NCBI RefSeq assembly: GCF_029626225.1
Contig: NZ_JARUBP010000001.1
Coordinates: 7,316,001-7,380,000 of the forward strand
Source of the DNA: Asanoa sp. WMMD1127
Lineage (GTDB): Bacteria > Actinomycetota > Actinomycetes > Mycobacteriales > Micromonosporaceae
Length of the DNA stretch: 64,000 nt
Direction of reading: 5' to 3'
Each line of letters begins with the position of its first letter. The stretch's first letter is position 1. Both the position numbers and the translations under genes were made by a program. Positions 36,848-44,797 of the stretch are shown here, piece after piece. Below the pieces are notes generated by a model, which searched no databases, was not told the DNA's origin, and saw only the letters and a list, made by a program, of their open reading frames with translations.

Positions 36848-37080
36848 TTGATCAAGCCGGCATCCGTGGATGCCCGCGTTGGGCGTGCGGGTCTGGCGGG
36901 ATGCCTGAAGTTGGGCCGGATCGAAGGTGGCGCGGCAATCCGCCAGCGTTGCGGCCAGGGTCCGTGGCTTGTGTTTCTCCGTGGCATGGCGGGCCAGGTC
37001 CGCGGCCGGTGTCGCGCGGCCCGGCGGCCCGGCGATGCCGCCAGGTCCGCGGCCGGTGTCGGTAGTCGCGCCGCCCGGCG

Positions 37081-37444
37081 GCCCGGCGATGCCGCCGGGT
37101 CCGCGGTCGGTGTCGGTTGTGGCGACGACAGCGGCGAGTCGACACAAGCAGCACCGCGGTTCGAGCCGAGACGCCTCCCGCGCGGCGGCCCGGCGATGCC
37201 GCCGGGTCCACGGCTGGTGTCGGTTGTGGCGACGACAGCGGCGAGTCGACACAAGCAGCACCGCGGTTCGAGCCGAGACGCCTCCCGCGCGGCGGCCCGG
37301 CGATGCCGCCGGGTCCACGGCTGGTGTCGGTTGTGGCGACGACAGCGGCGAGTCGACACGAGCACCACCGCGGTTCGAGCCGAGACACATCGCGCGCAGC
37401 GGCCCGGCGATGCCGCCGGGTCCACGGCTGGTATCGGTTGTGGC
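37081..37444. repeat. 107-bp direct tandem repeats
   Basis: Units start GCCCGGCGATGCCGCCGGGT at 37081, 37188, 37295 and 37402 (last one partial, about 43 bp). The first two complete units differ by a few bases, and the third has several changes near its end. Shorter, related units precede the block from about 37007. Confidence 0.92.
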
Positions 37445-37635
37445 GTCGCGCGCGGCGGGTGCCGCCGGGTCCGCGGCTCGTGGCAGGTCGCGGCGTGCCC
37501 GCAGCAACGACACGACGCCGCAGCGGGCTCGTGTCAATGCAGCCGCAGCGGGCTCGTGTCAGTGCAGCCGCAGCAGGCGCGACCACCCGGCCACGAGAGC
37601 GCCCCTCGCCCCCCGGGCGGCCGGGCTGGAGGTCC

Positions 37636-40600
37636 TCATCGGAAGTCGCGGGAGGCCGGTGTGACGGGTGGGGTGATGGCGTCGAGACGGTCCGCGCGTA
37701 GGTTGATCACCCCCTCGGCCATTTCCAGGCGGCCGCGGACGACCAGGGCCGCGCTGCGTCGGGCGACCCGCTGGTACCGCTGCCACAGGCCCTGTGAGCA
37801 GGTGACGTTGAGCATGCCGGTCTCGTCTTCGAGGTTGATGAACGTGACCCCGCCGGCGGTGGCCGGGCGTTGGCGGTGGGTGACGATGCCGCCGACGCGG
37901 ACGCGTTGGCCGCTTTCGCAGCGGCCCAGGCGGGAGATCGGGATCGCGCCGATCGCCGCGAGCTGTGGGCGGATGAACTGGGCCGGATGGCTGTCGGGTG
38001 ACAGGCCGGTGGCCCAGACGTCGGCGACGAGGCGGTCGACCTCGTCCATGCCGGGCAGGGCGGGCGCCTGGGTCGCGGCGGTCGTGCCGGGCAGCCGGCC
38101 GGGGCGTTCCTGGGCCGCGGCGCCGGCCGCCCAGAGCGCTTCGCGGCGGCTCAGGCCGAAGCAGGCGAAGGCGTCGGCGGTGGCCAGGGCCTCCATGTTG
38201 GCGGTGGTGAGGCCGACCCGGCGGGCCAGGTCGGACATGTCGCGGTAGGGGCCGTTGGCCACCCGCTCCTGCTCGATCTTCTCGGCGAGGTCGGACCCGA
38301 TGGTGCGTACGCCGGACAGGCCGAGCCGGACCGCGGGGCCGCCCAGGCCCCACTGGTGCGGCGGCTCGCCCGGCGCACTGCCCCAGCGGGTGTCCCTGGT
38401 GGACTCCAGGAGCGCGTGGGCGTTGCTGGCGTTGATGTCGGGGCGGCGCACCTCGACGCCGTGGCGGCGGGCGTCGTCGGCCAGGGTCTGCGGTGAGTAG
38501 AAGCCCATCGGCTGGGCGTTGAGCAGCGCGGCCAGGAACGCGGCCGGGTGGTAGCGCTTGAGCCACGAGCTCGCGTAGACGAGGTAGGCGAAGCTCATGG
38601 CGTGGCTTTCCGGGAAGCCGTAGCTGGCGAACGCCGACAGCTTGAGGAAGATGTCGTCGGCCAGGGCGCCGGTGATGCCCCGCTCGGCCATGCCGCCGTA
38701 GAGCCGGTCGCGGATCCGGTCCATCTTCTCCGCCGAGCGCTTGGAGCCCATCGCCCGGCGGAGCTGGTCGGCCTCGGCCGCGTCGAAGCCGGCGACGTCG
38801 ATGGCCAGCTGCATCAGCTGTTCCTGGAACAGCGGCACGCCGAGCGTCTTGTCGAGCGCCTTCGCCATCAGCGGATGATCGTGCCGCCACTGCTCCTGGC
38901 CGTTCTTGCGCCGGATGTAGGGATGCACCGAGCCGCCCTGGATCGGACCGGGCCGGATCAGCGCGACCTCGACCACCAGGTCGTAGAACTCGCGGGGCTT
39001 CAACCGGGGCAGCGTCGCCATCTGGGCCCGGCTCTCCACCTGGAACACTCCGACCGAGTCGGCCCGGCAGAGCATGTCGTAGATCTCGGGATCGTCGAGC
39101 GGCATCGTGCTGATGTCGAGATCATCTTCGATCATGTCGTACGCGTAGCGCAGCGCGGACAGCATGCCGAGCCCGAGCAGGTCGAACTTGACCAGGTCGA
39201 TGGCGGCGCAGTCGTCCTTGTCCCACTGGAGCACGGTGCGCCCCGGCATCCGGCCCCACTCGACCGGGCAGACCTCGATGATCGGCCGGTCGCAGATCAC
39301 CATGCCGCCGGAGTGGATGCCCAGGTGGCGGGGGAAGGTCTGCAGCTCGTTGGCGAAGTCGACGACATGGCCGGGGATGTCTTCGACGTCGACCTTGGCC
39401 ACCGAGCCCCACCGGTCGATCTGCTTGCTCCACGCGTCCTGCTGGCCCGGCGAGAACCCGAACGCCTTGGCGATGTCGCGCACCGCCGACCGCGGCCGGT
39501 AGGAGATCACGTTGGCGACCTGGGCGGTGTGCCGCCGGCCGTATTTCGTGTAGACGTGCTGGATGACCTTTTCCCGCTGGTCGGACTCGATGTCGACGTC
39601 GATGTCGGGCGGCCCGTCGCGCTCCGGCGCCAGGAACCTCTCGAACAGCAGCCCGTGCTGCACGGCGTCGACGTTGGTGATCCACAGCGCGTAGCAGACC
39701 GCGGAGTTGGCGGCGCTCCCCCGGCCCTGGCAGTAGATGCGGTTGTCGCGGCAGAACTTGACGATGTCGTAGACGACCAGGAAGTAGCCGGGGAAGCCGA
39801 GCTGCTCGATCATGTCGAGCTCGTAGTCGAGCTGCCGGTAGGCGTCGGGGTGGGCCGCGCGAGGCCCGTAGCGGATCAGCGCCCCCTCCATGGTCAGCTT
39901 GCGGAGATGGTCCATCTCGGACTCGCCGGGATCGACCGGGTAGTCCGGCAGCCGCGGCGCCACCAGCTGGATGTCGAAGGCCAGGTCGCGCCCGTATTCG
40001 GCGGCCCGCGCCACGGCGCCCGGGTAGGCCGCGAACCGGTCGGCCATCTCGGCGCCCGTGCGCAGGTGGGCGGTCGCCGCGGCCGGCAGCCACGGGTCGA
40101 TGTCGTCGAGGCTGCGCCGCGCGCGGACGGCCGCCACCGCCGTCGCGAGCCGTCGCCGCGCCGGTGTGGCGTAGTGGACGTTGTTGGTCGCGACGGTCGG
40201 CAGCCCGCGTTGGGCGGCCAGCGCGGCCAGCGCGTCGTTGCGGTCGCCGTCGCTCGGGTCGCCGTGGTCGGTCAGCTCGACCGCCACGTTGTCGGGCCCG
40301 AACAGCCTGGCCAGCCGGTCGAGCTCGCGCGCCGCCGCGTCGACCCCCTCGGTGAGCAGCGCCGCCGGGACCGTCCCCTTGCGGCACCCGGTGAGCACCA
40401 GCACGTGGTCGCGCAGCTGCTCGGCGACGTCTTCCAGCGAGCCGTAGGCCGGGCGGCCCTTCTCACCGCCGTCGAGCTGGGCCTGCCCGATGACCGCGGA
40501 CAGCCGCGCGTAGCCCTCGGTGCCGTGGGCCAGCGCCAGCAGGTGCCGGCCGTGCGGGTCGGGCTCGCCAGAACGGATCACCGTGTCCCGGCCCGTGATC

Positions 40601-41019
40601 CCCTGGGACAGCGACAGCTCGGCGCCGAAGATGGTCGGCAGACCGAGCGCCCGCGCCGCCTCGGAGAAGCGCACCACGCCGTAGAAGCCGTCGTGGTCGG
40701 TCATCGCCAGCGCGGTCAGCCCGAGCCGGCGCGCCTCCTCGGCCAGCTCCTCGGGGTGGCTGGCCCCGTCGAGGAAGCTGAAGTTGGAGTGGCAGTGCAG
40801 CTCGGCGTAGGGCACCGTCGCCGTGGGCTGCTCCTGCGGCTCCGGCGGCGGCTCGTAGGGCTGGCGTTTCCGGGTCCACGCCGGCGAGTCGCCACCGTCG
40901 GCGTCGACCGCGAGCGGGTCGACGACGTGCAGGTGACGCCGGCCGGAGAGCGTCCCCTCCAGCTGCGACCACGGGATCCCCGGGTTGTTAAACCCCATCG
41001 GGCACGTCCGCGTCGTCAT
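37636..41019 (-). CDS. dnaE2: error-prone DNA polymerase III alpha subunit DnaE2
   Basis: C-family polymerase of the inducible mutasome. The PHP domain is at the N terminus (AELHCHSNFSFLDGASHPEELAEEA, then MTDHDGFYG). The polymerase active site (PDIDVDIESDQREKVIQHVY, with catalytic Asp residues), thumb and fingers, and a C-terminal OB domain (RVGGIVTHRQRP) follow. DnaE2 lacks the C-terminal tau-binding domain of DnaE1. It has 1127 residues from ATG 41019. The family-conserved start MGFNNPGIPW is at 40998. It is last in the HEPN-imuA'-imuB-dnaE2 operon. Confidence 0.94.
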   Translation of the reverse strand: MTTRTCPMGFNNPGIPWSQLEGTLSGRRHLHVVDPLAVDADGGDSPAWTRKRQPYEPPPEPQEQPTATVPYAELHCHSNFSFLDGASHPEELAEEARRLGLTALAMTDHDGFYGVVRFSEAARALGLPTIFGAELSLSQGITGRDTVIRSGEPDPHGRHLLALAHGTEGYARLSAVIGQAQLDGGEKGRPAYGSLEDVAEQLRDHVLVLTGCRKGTVPAALLTEGVDAAARELDRLARLFGPDNVAVELTDHGDPSDGDRNDALAALAAQRGLPTVATNNVHYATPARRRLATAVAAVRARRSLDDIDPWLPAAATAHLRTGAEMADRFAAYPGAVARAAEYGRDLAFDIQLVAPRLPDYPVDPGESEMDHLRKLTMEGALIRYGPRAAHPDAYRQLDYELDMIEQLGFPGYFLVVYDIVKFCRDNRIYCQGRGSAANSAVCYALWITNVDAVQHGLLFERFLAPERDGPPDIDVDIESDQREKVIQHVYTKYGRRHTAQVANVISYRPRSAVRDIAKAFGFSPGQQDAWSKQIDRWGSVAKVDVEDIPGHVVDFANELQTFPRHLGIHSGGMVICDRPIIEVCPVEWGRMPGRTVLQWDKDDCAAIDLVKFDLLGLGMLSALRYAYDMIEDDLDISTMPLDDPEIYDMLCRADSVGVFQVESRAQMATLPRLKPREFYDLVVEVALIRPGPIQGGSVHPYIRRKNGQEQWRHDHPLMAKALDKTLGVPLFQEQLMQLAIDVAGFDAAEADQLRRAMGSKRSAEKMDRIRDRLYGGMAERGITGALADDIFLKLSAFASYGFPESHAMSFAYLVYASSWLKRYHPAAFLAALLNAQPMGFYSPQTLADDARRHGVEVRRPDINASNAHALLESTRDTRWGSAPGEPPHQWGLGGPAVRLGLSGVRTIGSDLAEKIEQERVANGPYRDMSDLARRVGLTTANMEALATADAFACFGLSRREALWAAGAAAQERPGRLPGTTAATQAPALPGMDEVDRLVADVWATGLSPDSHPAQFIRPQLAAIGAIPISRLGRCESGQRVRVGGIVTHRQRPATAGGVTFINLEDETGMLNVTCSQGLWQRYQRVARRSAALVVRGRLEMAEGVINLRADRLDAITPPVTPASRDFR

Positions 41020-41057
41020 ACCTATTACATCGAGATGACCTTGCCGGCCGGTTCACG

Positions 41058-42788
41058 CTAGTCATAGATCGCCTCCACGGACCATTGCCCGGCGGAGAGC
41101 GACAGCAGGAAGGCGCTGCCGTCGGCCAGGGCGACCTGGAAGCGGGCGCGGCGGCGGGCCTCGGTGGGCGCCCACCAGCGTTCGTCGACCGGCCACGGGC
41201 CGGCCCAGCCGACGATCTCGGCGGGCTGCCCCTTGCCGATCGTGAGCCGGGCCGGCGCGGCCGTGACCAGCAGCCGGGCGGACACCCCGACGGGTTCCCC
41301 GGCCGCGTCGCGGACCGTCGCGGGCAGCGGGGCCGGCAGGACCAGCGCGGGCGCCGGCGGCGGCAGCCGACCGGGCCAGGGCGCGGCGGGCCGGGCCGGG
41401 GTCGGCTCGTCGCCCCAGGGCACCAGCCGCACCTGGTCGGCCGGGGACCGGCCGCCGCCGAGCACCGCGGTGACCACGGACTCCGGCCCGAGGATGCCCT
41501 GGATCCGGTTGAACGAGCGGTGCGCGCGCTCCTTCTCCTCCCCCGTCTCGCCCCACAGCCCGGGCTGAAGGCCGGCGTGCGGCAGCACGCCCTCGGGCAC
41601 GAGCCGGAGCCGGATGATGCCGGCGGTCGGCCGGGCCGGCGCGGTCCGGGCGCCCGGACGGGACGTGCCCGACAGCCACCCGTCGAGCTGCCAGCGCACC
41701 CGGTCGGCGATCGCCGCGGTGGTCAGCAGCCCGTCGTGCCGCCAGACCCGGTGCAGCTCCTGGCCGTGCGCGGTGACGGCGCCGATGGCGAGCCGCGTGC
41801 AGGCCAGCCCGTAGCCGGCCAGCCGCTCGTGCAGCCGCTCCGCCAGCGCCCGGGCGGCGAACGCGGCCACGTCGACGCGTTCCAGCGGATCGTCGCCGTA
41901 GTCTTCGCTGACCTCCAGATCCGGTGGCGGGCGGCGGACCGCGAGCGGCCGCTCGTCGCCGCCGGAGGCCAGCCGGTGCGCCAGCGCCGCGTCGAACCCG
42001 AACCGCGCCAGCACGTCGCCCCGGGCCAGCCCCGCGAAGGCGCCCAGGGTGCCGATGCCGAGCCGGCGCAGCAACTCGGTGAGCGCGGGCCGGGCCAGCG
42101 CCTCCACCGGTCGGGCCGCCAGGAACGCCACGGTGTCGCCGCTCGGGACGATCAGCCCCTCCCGGGCGGCCAGCCCCGCCGCGAACCCGCCGTCGGCCAC
42201 CCCGACCTGGCTCTCCACGCCACACGCCTGCGCGACGTGCTCGACGATCCGCTCGGCCGCGGGCTCCTCGCCACCGAAGTAGCGGGCCGGCCCCCGCGCC
42301 GCGAACCCGCAGACGCCCGGCCGGACCACCTCGACCCCGGCCACCATCTCCTCGACCGCGGCCACGACCGGCTCGAACGCCCGCGCGTCGCGGGCCGGGT
42401 CGTGGTCGACCGCCACCAGCCCCGGGCACCGGCTCTGCGCCTCCCGCTTGCGCAACCCCCGCCGCACACCCTCGGCCCGGGCCGCCTCGGACGCCGCCAC
42501 CACCCGGTTGGCGTGCAACACCGCGACCGGTCCGATGGCCGGCACCCCGTCGACGATCTCGGCCGCGATGACAGGCCAGTCCGGACACCACAACACAGCG
42601 GTACGCGCGACCGCGCCATCACCGCCCACCCGCTCGGAACCGCCCGCGTGCCCGGCGCCGCCCGCGTGCCCGGCGCCGCCCACCCGCTCGGAACCGCCCA
42701 CCCGCTCGGAACCGCCCACCCGCTCCGAACCGCCCACCCGCTCGGAGCCGGCCGCCCGCTCGGAGCCGGCCGCGTGCCCGCCGGTCAT
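41058..42788 (-). CDS. imuB: ImuB, Y-family polymerase-like mutasome hub
   Basis: Non-catalytic Y-family homologue that bridges the clamp and DnaE2. After a repetitive N terminus (about 55 residues of GSERVG hexapeptides), the conserved region starts TAVLWCPDWPVIAAEI. The palm aspartates of active polymerases are not in their usual motifs (no DMDAFF or SVDEAF), as expected for ImuB. Helix-hairpin-helix LTELLRRLGIGTLGAFAGL, little finger and a long C-terminal region follow. It has 576 residues. ATG 42788 overlaps the imuA' stop by 4 nt. A 38-nt gap separates it from dnaE2. Confidence 0.9.
   Translation of the reverse strand: MTGGHAAGSERAAGSERVGGSERVGGSERVGGSERVGGAGHAGGAGHAGGSERVGGDGAVARTAVLWCPDWPVIAAEIVDGVPAIGPVAVLHANRVVAASEAARAEGVRRGLRKREAQSRCPGLVAVDHDPARDARAFEPVVAAVEEMVAGVEVVRPGVCGFAARGPARYFGGEEPAAERIVEHVAQACGVESQVGVADGGFAAGLAAREGLIVPSGDTVAFLAARPVEALARPALTELLRRLGIGTLGAFAGLARGDVLARFGFDAALAHRLASGGDERPLAVRRPPPDLEVSEDYGDDPLERVDVAAFAARALAERLHERLAGYGLACTRLAIGAVTAHGQELHRVWRHDGLLTTAAIADRVRWQLDGWLSGTSRPGARTAPARPTAGIIRLRLVPEGVLPHAGLQPGLWGETGEEKERAHRSFNRIQGILGPESVVTAVLGGGRSPADQVRLVPWGDEPTPARPAAPWPGRLPPPAPALVLPAPLPATVRDAAGEPVGVSARLLVTAAPARLTIGKGQPAEIVGWAGPWPVDERWWAPTEARRRARFQVALADGSAFLLSLSAGQWSVEAIYD
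42622..42780 (-). repeat. in-frame 18-bp minisatellite at the imuB 5' end
   Basis: Tandem 18-bp units, GGCGGTTCCGAGCGGGTG on the coding strand, with variants giving AGHAGG and GSERAA, encoding GSERVG-type hexapeptides between the start codon and the conserved ImuB domain. Confidence 0.85.
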
Positions 42789-43852
42789 CGGACGCCGCCC
42801 GCCACCAGCGTGAGCCGCGGCCGCTCCTCCGGCTCGTCGGCCGGCTCGGCGCCCGCGGGTCCGCCTCTCCGCTCCGGCGGATCCGACAGGCCGCCGAGCT
42901 CCCAGACGAGCGGCAACTGGTCCGGCTCGCCCGTTTCGGCGGACTCCGCGGCGCCCGCGGCCGGCTGCTCCCCCACCCTCGACCTGGAAGTGCCGGCCTC
43001 GGCCTGGCCACCACTGCCCGACGGACCGGCCGCGACCCGGTCGCCATCCGGCGAAGCCAGCGTGCCGGCCGCCGCGACGGCCGTCGCTGGGTCGGCGGTC
43101 GCTGGGTCGGTCGCCGCGGCGAAGGCTGCCGGGTCGCGGACCGCGTGCAGGGCCGGCAGGTTGATGGGCTCGAAGGGCGCGATGGCGACCGTGCCGGACA
43201 GGGGTCGGAAGCCCGGCATCCAGACGGTGATCTCGCGTGGCTGGGTGGCCGCGCCGCGGCCGCGGGCGACGATGGTGACCTCGCGGCGGCGGAGCCGGCC
43301 GCGACCGGCGGACAGGCCCTCCCAGCGGCCGCGGGTGACGCGCAGGGTGAGGTCGGCGCCGTCCCAGTGGCCGTAGGGCACCAGGACGCTGCCGCGTTGC
43401 CGGGCCCGCGCGGCCAGGCGGGCGGTGACCGAGTCGGAGACCGCGCCGGGGCCCGGGACCGCGAGCACGACGACGTCGACGCCGTCGATCAGGGCGGCGA
43501 CCACCGTGGCCCACTCGGGGCCCGGGTTGGGCACCAGCGCCAGCCGGTCGAGGGCGACGCCGCCGTCGGCGGCCGCGACCGCGCCGAACGCCGGCACGCC
43601 CACCACCGCGCACCACGAACCGGCCCGGGACGCCTCGGCGATCAGGGCGTAGACCAGCGAGGTGCCCCCGCTGGGCGACCGCGGCCCGGTGCCCACCGCC
43701 ACGGTGCTGCCCCGGCGCAGGCCCCGCCCGGGCAGCAGCCCGCGCAGCTCGGCCGGCACCGGCAGCGTGCGGTGCGCGTCGTCGGGGGCGGCGCTGGCCG
43801 GTCTCACCAGACCTGACAACGCCGCTGACCCCAGCGTCATCTGTCCCGCCAT
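42785..43852 (-). CDS. imuA': ImuA'-type RecA-like mutasome protein
   Basis: RecA/SulA-like protein required with ImuB and DnaE2 for SOS mutagenesis. RecA-fold features: LLPGRGLRRGSTVAVGTGPRSPSGGTSLVYALIAEA (degenerate Walker A region), ALDRLALVPNPGPEWATVVAAL, and a DVVVLAVPG strand in the Walker B position. Residues 235-355 are low-complexity and alanine/proline-rich. It has 355 residues. ATG 43852 is preceded by GGGGGTGAG. Identified by fold and by its place directly before imuB. Confidence 0.85.
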   Translation of the reverse strand: MAGQMTLGSAALSGLVRPASAAPDDAHRTLPVPAELRGLLPGRGLRRGSTVAVGTGPRSPSGGTSLVYALIAEASRAGSWCAVVGVPAFGAVAAADGGVALDRLALVPNPGPEWATVVAALIDGVDVVVLAVPGPGAVSDSVTARLAARARQRGSVLVPYGHWDGADLTLRVTRGRWEGLSAGRGRLRRREVTIVARGRGAATQPREITVWMPGFRPLSGTVAIAPFEPINLPALHAVRDPAAFAAATDPATADPATAVAAAGTLASPDGDRVAAGPSGSGGQAEAGTSRSRVGEQPAAGAAESAETGEPDQLPLVWELGGLSDPPERRGGPAGAEPADEPEERPRLTLVAGGVR

Positions 43853-43867
43853 GCGCTCACCCCCGTC

Positions 43868-43906
43868 GTGCTGGTTGTGCTGGTTGTGCTAGTTGTGCTG
43901 GTGGCG
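43868..43906. repeat. 9-bp tandem repeat between the HEPN gene and imuA'
   Basis: GTGCTGGTT in four copies with minor variants (43868-43903), then GCGCTAG. It fills most of the 54-nt gap between the two genes. Confidence 0.75.
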
Positions 43907-44350
43907 CTAGGCGGCGAGGCCGTCGAGGGAGGGCTGGTGCGCGATGCCGAGCGCGACCTCGACCACGGCCACGAACTGCTCGGCGGCCCGGAGCAGGTCG
44001 TCGGCCTCACGGGCGGTGACCACCCGCGGGATGCCGGCCTCGGCGGCGGCGCGCTTGGTGGCGCCGGCGGCGAAGTAGGTCGCCCACTCGTCGAGCTCGG
44101 GCGCGACCATGACGAGCAGCGTCCAGACGCTGGTGACCCGGTTGCGCCGGGTCGGCGAAGGGCGGGCGCGGGCCGCGAGCATCGCCGCGGCCGCGCGTAG
44201 GGCGGCTAGGTGCGCGGCGGCGTAGCGCAGCCCGTCGGGGCGGGTCTGCGCCGCCTCGGCGAGCCCGTTGCGGGCGATCGCGAGCAGCTGGGCCGGCGTG
44301 CGGTGCGGCAGCACGTGGGCCGGCACCGTCGGCGCCTGGCTGGTCGTCAT
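43907..44350 (-). CDS. SAV_6107 family HEPN-domain protein
   Basis: Helical protein of 147 residues resembling the SAV_6107 HEPN family: HRTPAQLLAIARNGLAEAAQTRPDGLRYAAAHLAALRAAAAML, then RVTSVWTLLVMVAPELDEWATYFAAGA and a C-terminal helix. HEPN proteins are often RNases or toxin parts, but the RxxxxH signature is not evident, so catalysis is doubtful. ATG 44350 has GGAGGAG 8 nt upstream, inside the Cys-rich upstream ORF whose stop overlaps this start. It is first in the mutasome operon, behind a LexA box. Confidence 0.82.
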   Translation of the reverse strand: MTTSQAPTVPAHVLPHRTPAQLLAIARNGLAEAAQTRPDGLRYAAAHLAALRAAAAMLAARARPSPTRRNRVTSVWTLLVMVAPELDEWATYFAAGATKRAAAEAGIPRVVTAREADDLLRAAEQFVAVVEVALGIAHQPSLDGLAA

Positions 44351-44391
44351 GAACTGTCTCCTCCGCGTATGCAGCAGCCTGTGCAGGACAT
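44347..44391 (-). CDS. 14-codon cysteine-rich upstream ORF
   Basis: Encodes MSCTGCCIRGGDSS. Its TGA overlaps the ATG of the HEPN gene (ATGA), and its GGA GGA G codons double as that gene's Shine-Dalgarno. Three Cys codons lie 15-30 nt ahead of the ribosome site. The weak GGCGGGG upstream could serve its own start. The layout recalls mycobacterial polycysteine leader ORFs. Translation is not proven. Confidence 0.5.
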   Translation of the reverse strand: MSCTGCCIRGGDSS

Positions 44392-44427
44392 GCCCCGCCG
44401 CGGAGGAAGACGCAGCGGTGGTGCTTA

Positions 44428-44558
44428 GTTGCCGGTCGGGCGTGACGCTTCCCCACACCACACCCGACCGGCAAGGTCGGCTGGTCCGTCGTCCGCCGCC
44501 CGGGGGTCGAGGGCGGCGGACGACGGTCCTGCCTGATGTGCGGCCCGCGAAGCCGCAC
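44428..44558 (-). ncRNA. structured leader RNA of the mutasome operon (three hairpins)
   Basis: Between LexA box and first gene, three perfect stems follow each other: 44429-44440 with 44463-44474 (12 bp, TTGCCGGTCGGG), 44486-44501 with 44511-44526 (16 bp, 9-nt loop), and 44538-44544 with 44552-44558 (7 bp). No U-run follows any of them. I do not recognise a known RNA family. Confidence 0.55.
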
Positions 44559-44619
44559 CTCCCCGGAAGCCACGCCGCGAATCGCGCCTCCGGAGCGCCA
44601 GAACGAGTGTGCGAGCTAA

Positions 44620-44635
44620 TCGAACACGCGTTCTA
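44620..44635. promoter_or_regulatory. LexA (SOS) box of the mutasome operon
   Basis: TCGAACACGCGTTCTA, matching the actinobacterial TCGAAC-N4-GTTCGA consensus at 11 of 12 fixed positions. On the minus strand it sits between a TTGTAG element (44642-44637) and TTAGCT (44619-44614), as expected for repression of the HEPN-imuA'-imuB-dnaE2 promoter. It could also influence the divergent ybaK. Confidence 0.88.
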
Positions 44636-44797
44636 ACTACAAGAAGAGTACACCTTGGGTACGACAAAAACGCAACGTGGCGCGCGCTGATGTCCACTGA
44701 TGTTCCCGGCCGCCGCTCCGAACCGCGGAAACCCCCGCCGACCAGCGCCGACAGAAACCGAAGGCGCGGGCGCCCCCGGCATGAGAGCCTGTCCCGC

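Larger units (their letters stand above)
36445..37635. other. 1.2-kb non-coding repeat region downstream of dnaE2
   Basis: No credible gene. All frames are open only because of G/C bias. It contains C-rich filler (36445-36700), a cluster of inverted repeats (36751-36847) and a block of 107-bp tandem repeats (37081-37444). Because 107 is not a multiple of three, the repeat would change frame each unit, which argues against coding. Confidence 0.7.

Noticed and set aside
37081-37444. CRISPR array
   Set aside because: Units are contiguous 107-bp direct repeats with no unique spacers, and no cas genes are present.
36848-38248. Plus-strand open frame of over 400 codons spanning the repeat region into dnaE2
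   Set aside because: It runs across 107-bp repeats that shift frame and continues as antisense of dnaE2. Composition is Arg/Pro/Gly-rich without domain.
44781-44797. Alternative ATG for ybaK at about 44781
   Set aside because: It is out of frame with the YbaK coding sequence.
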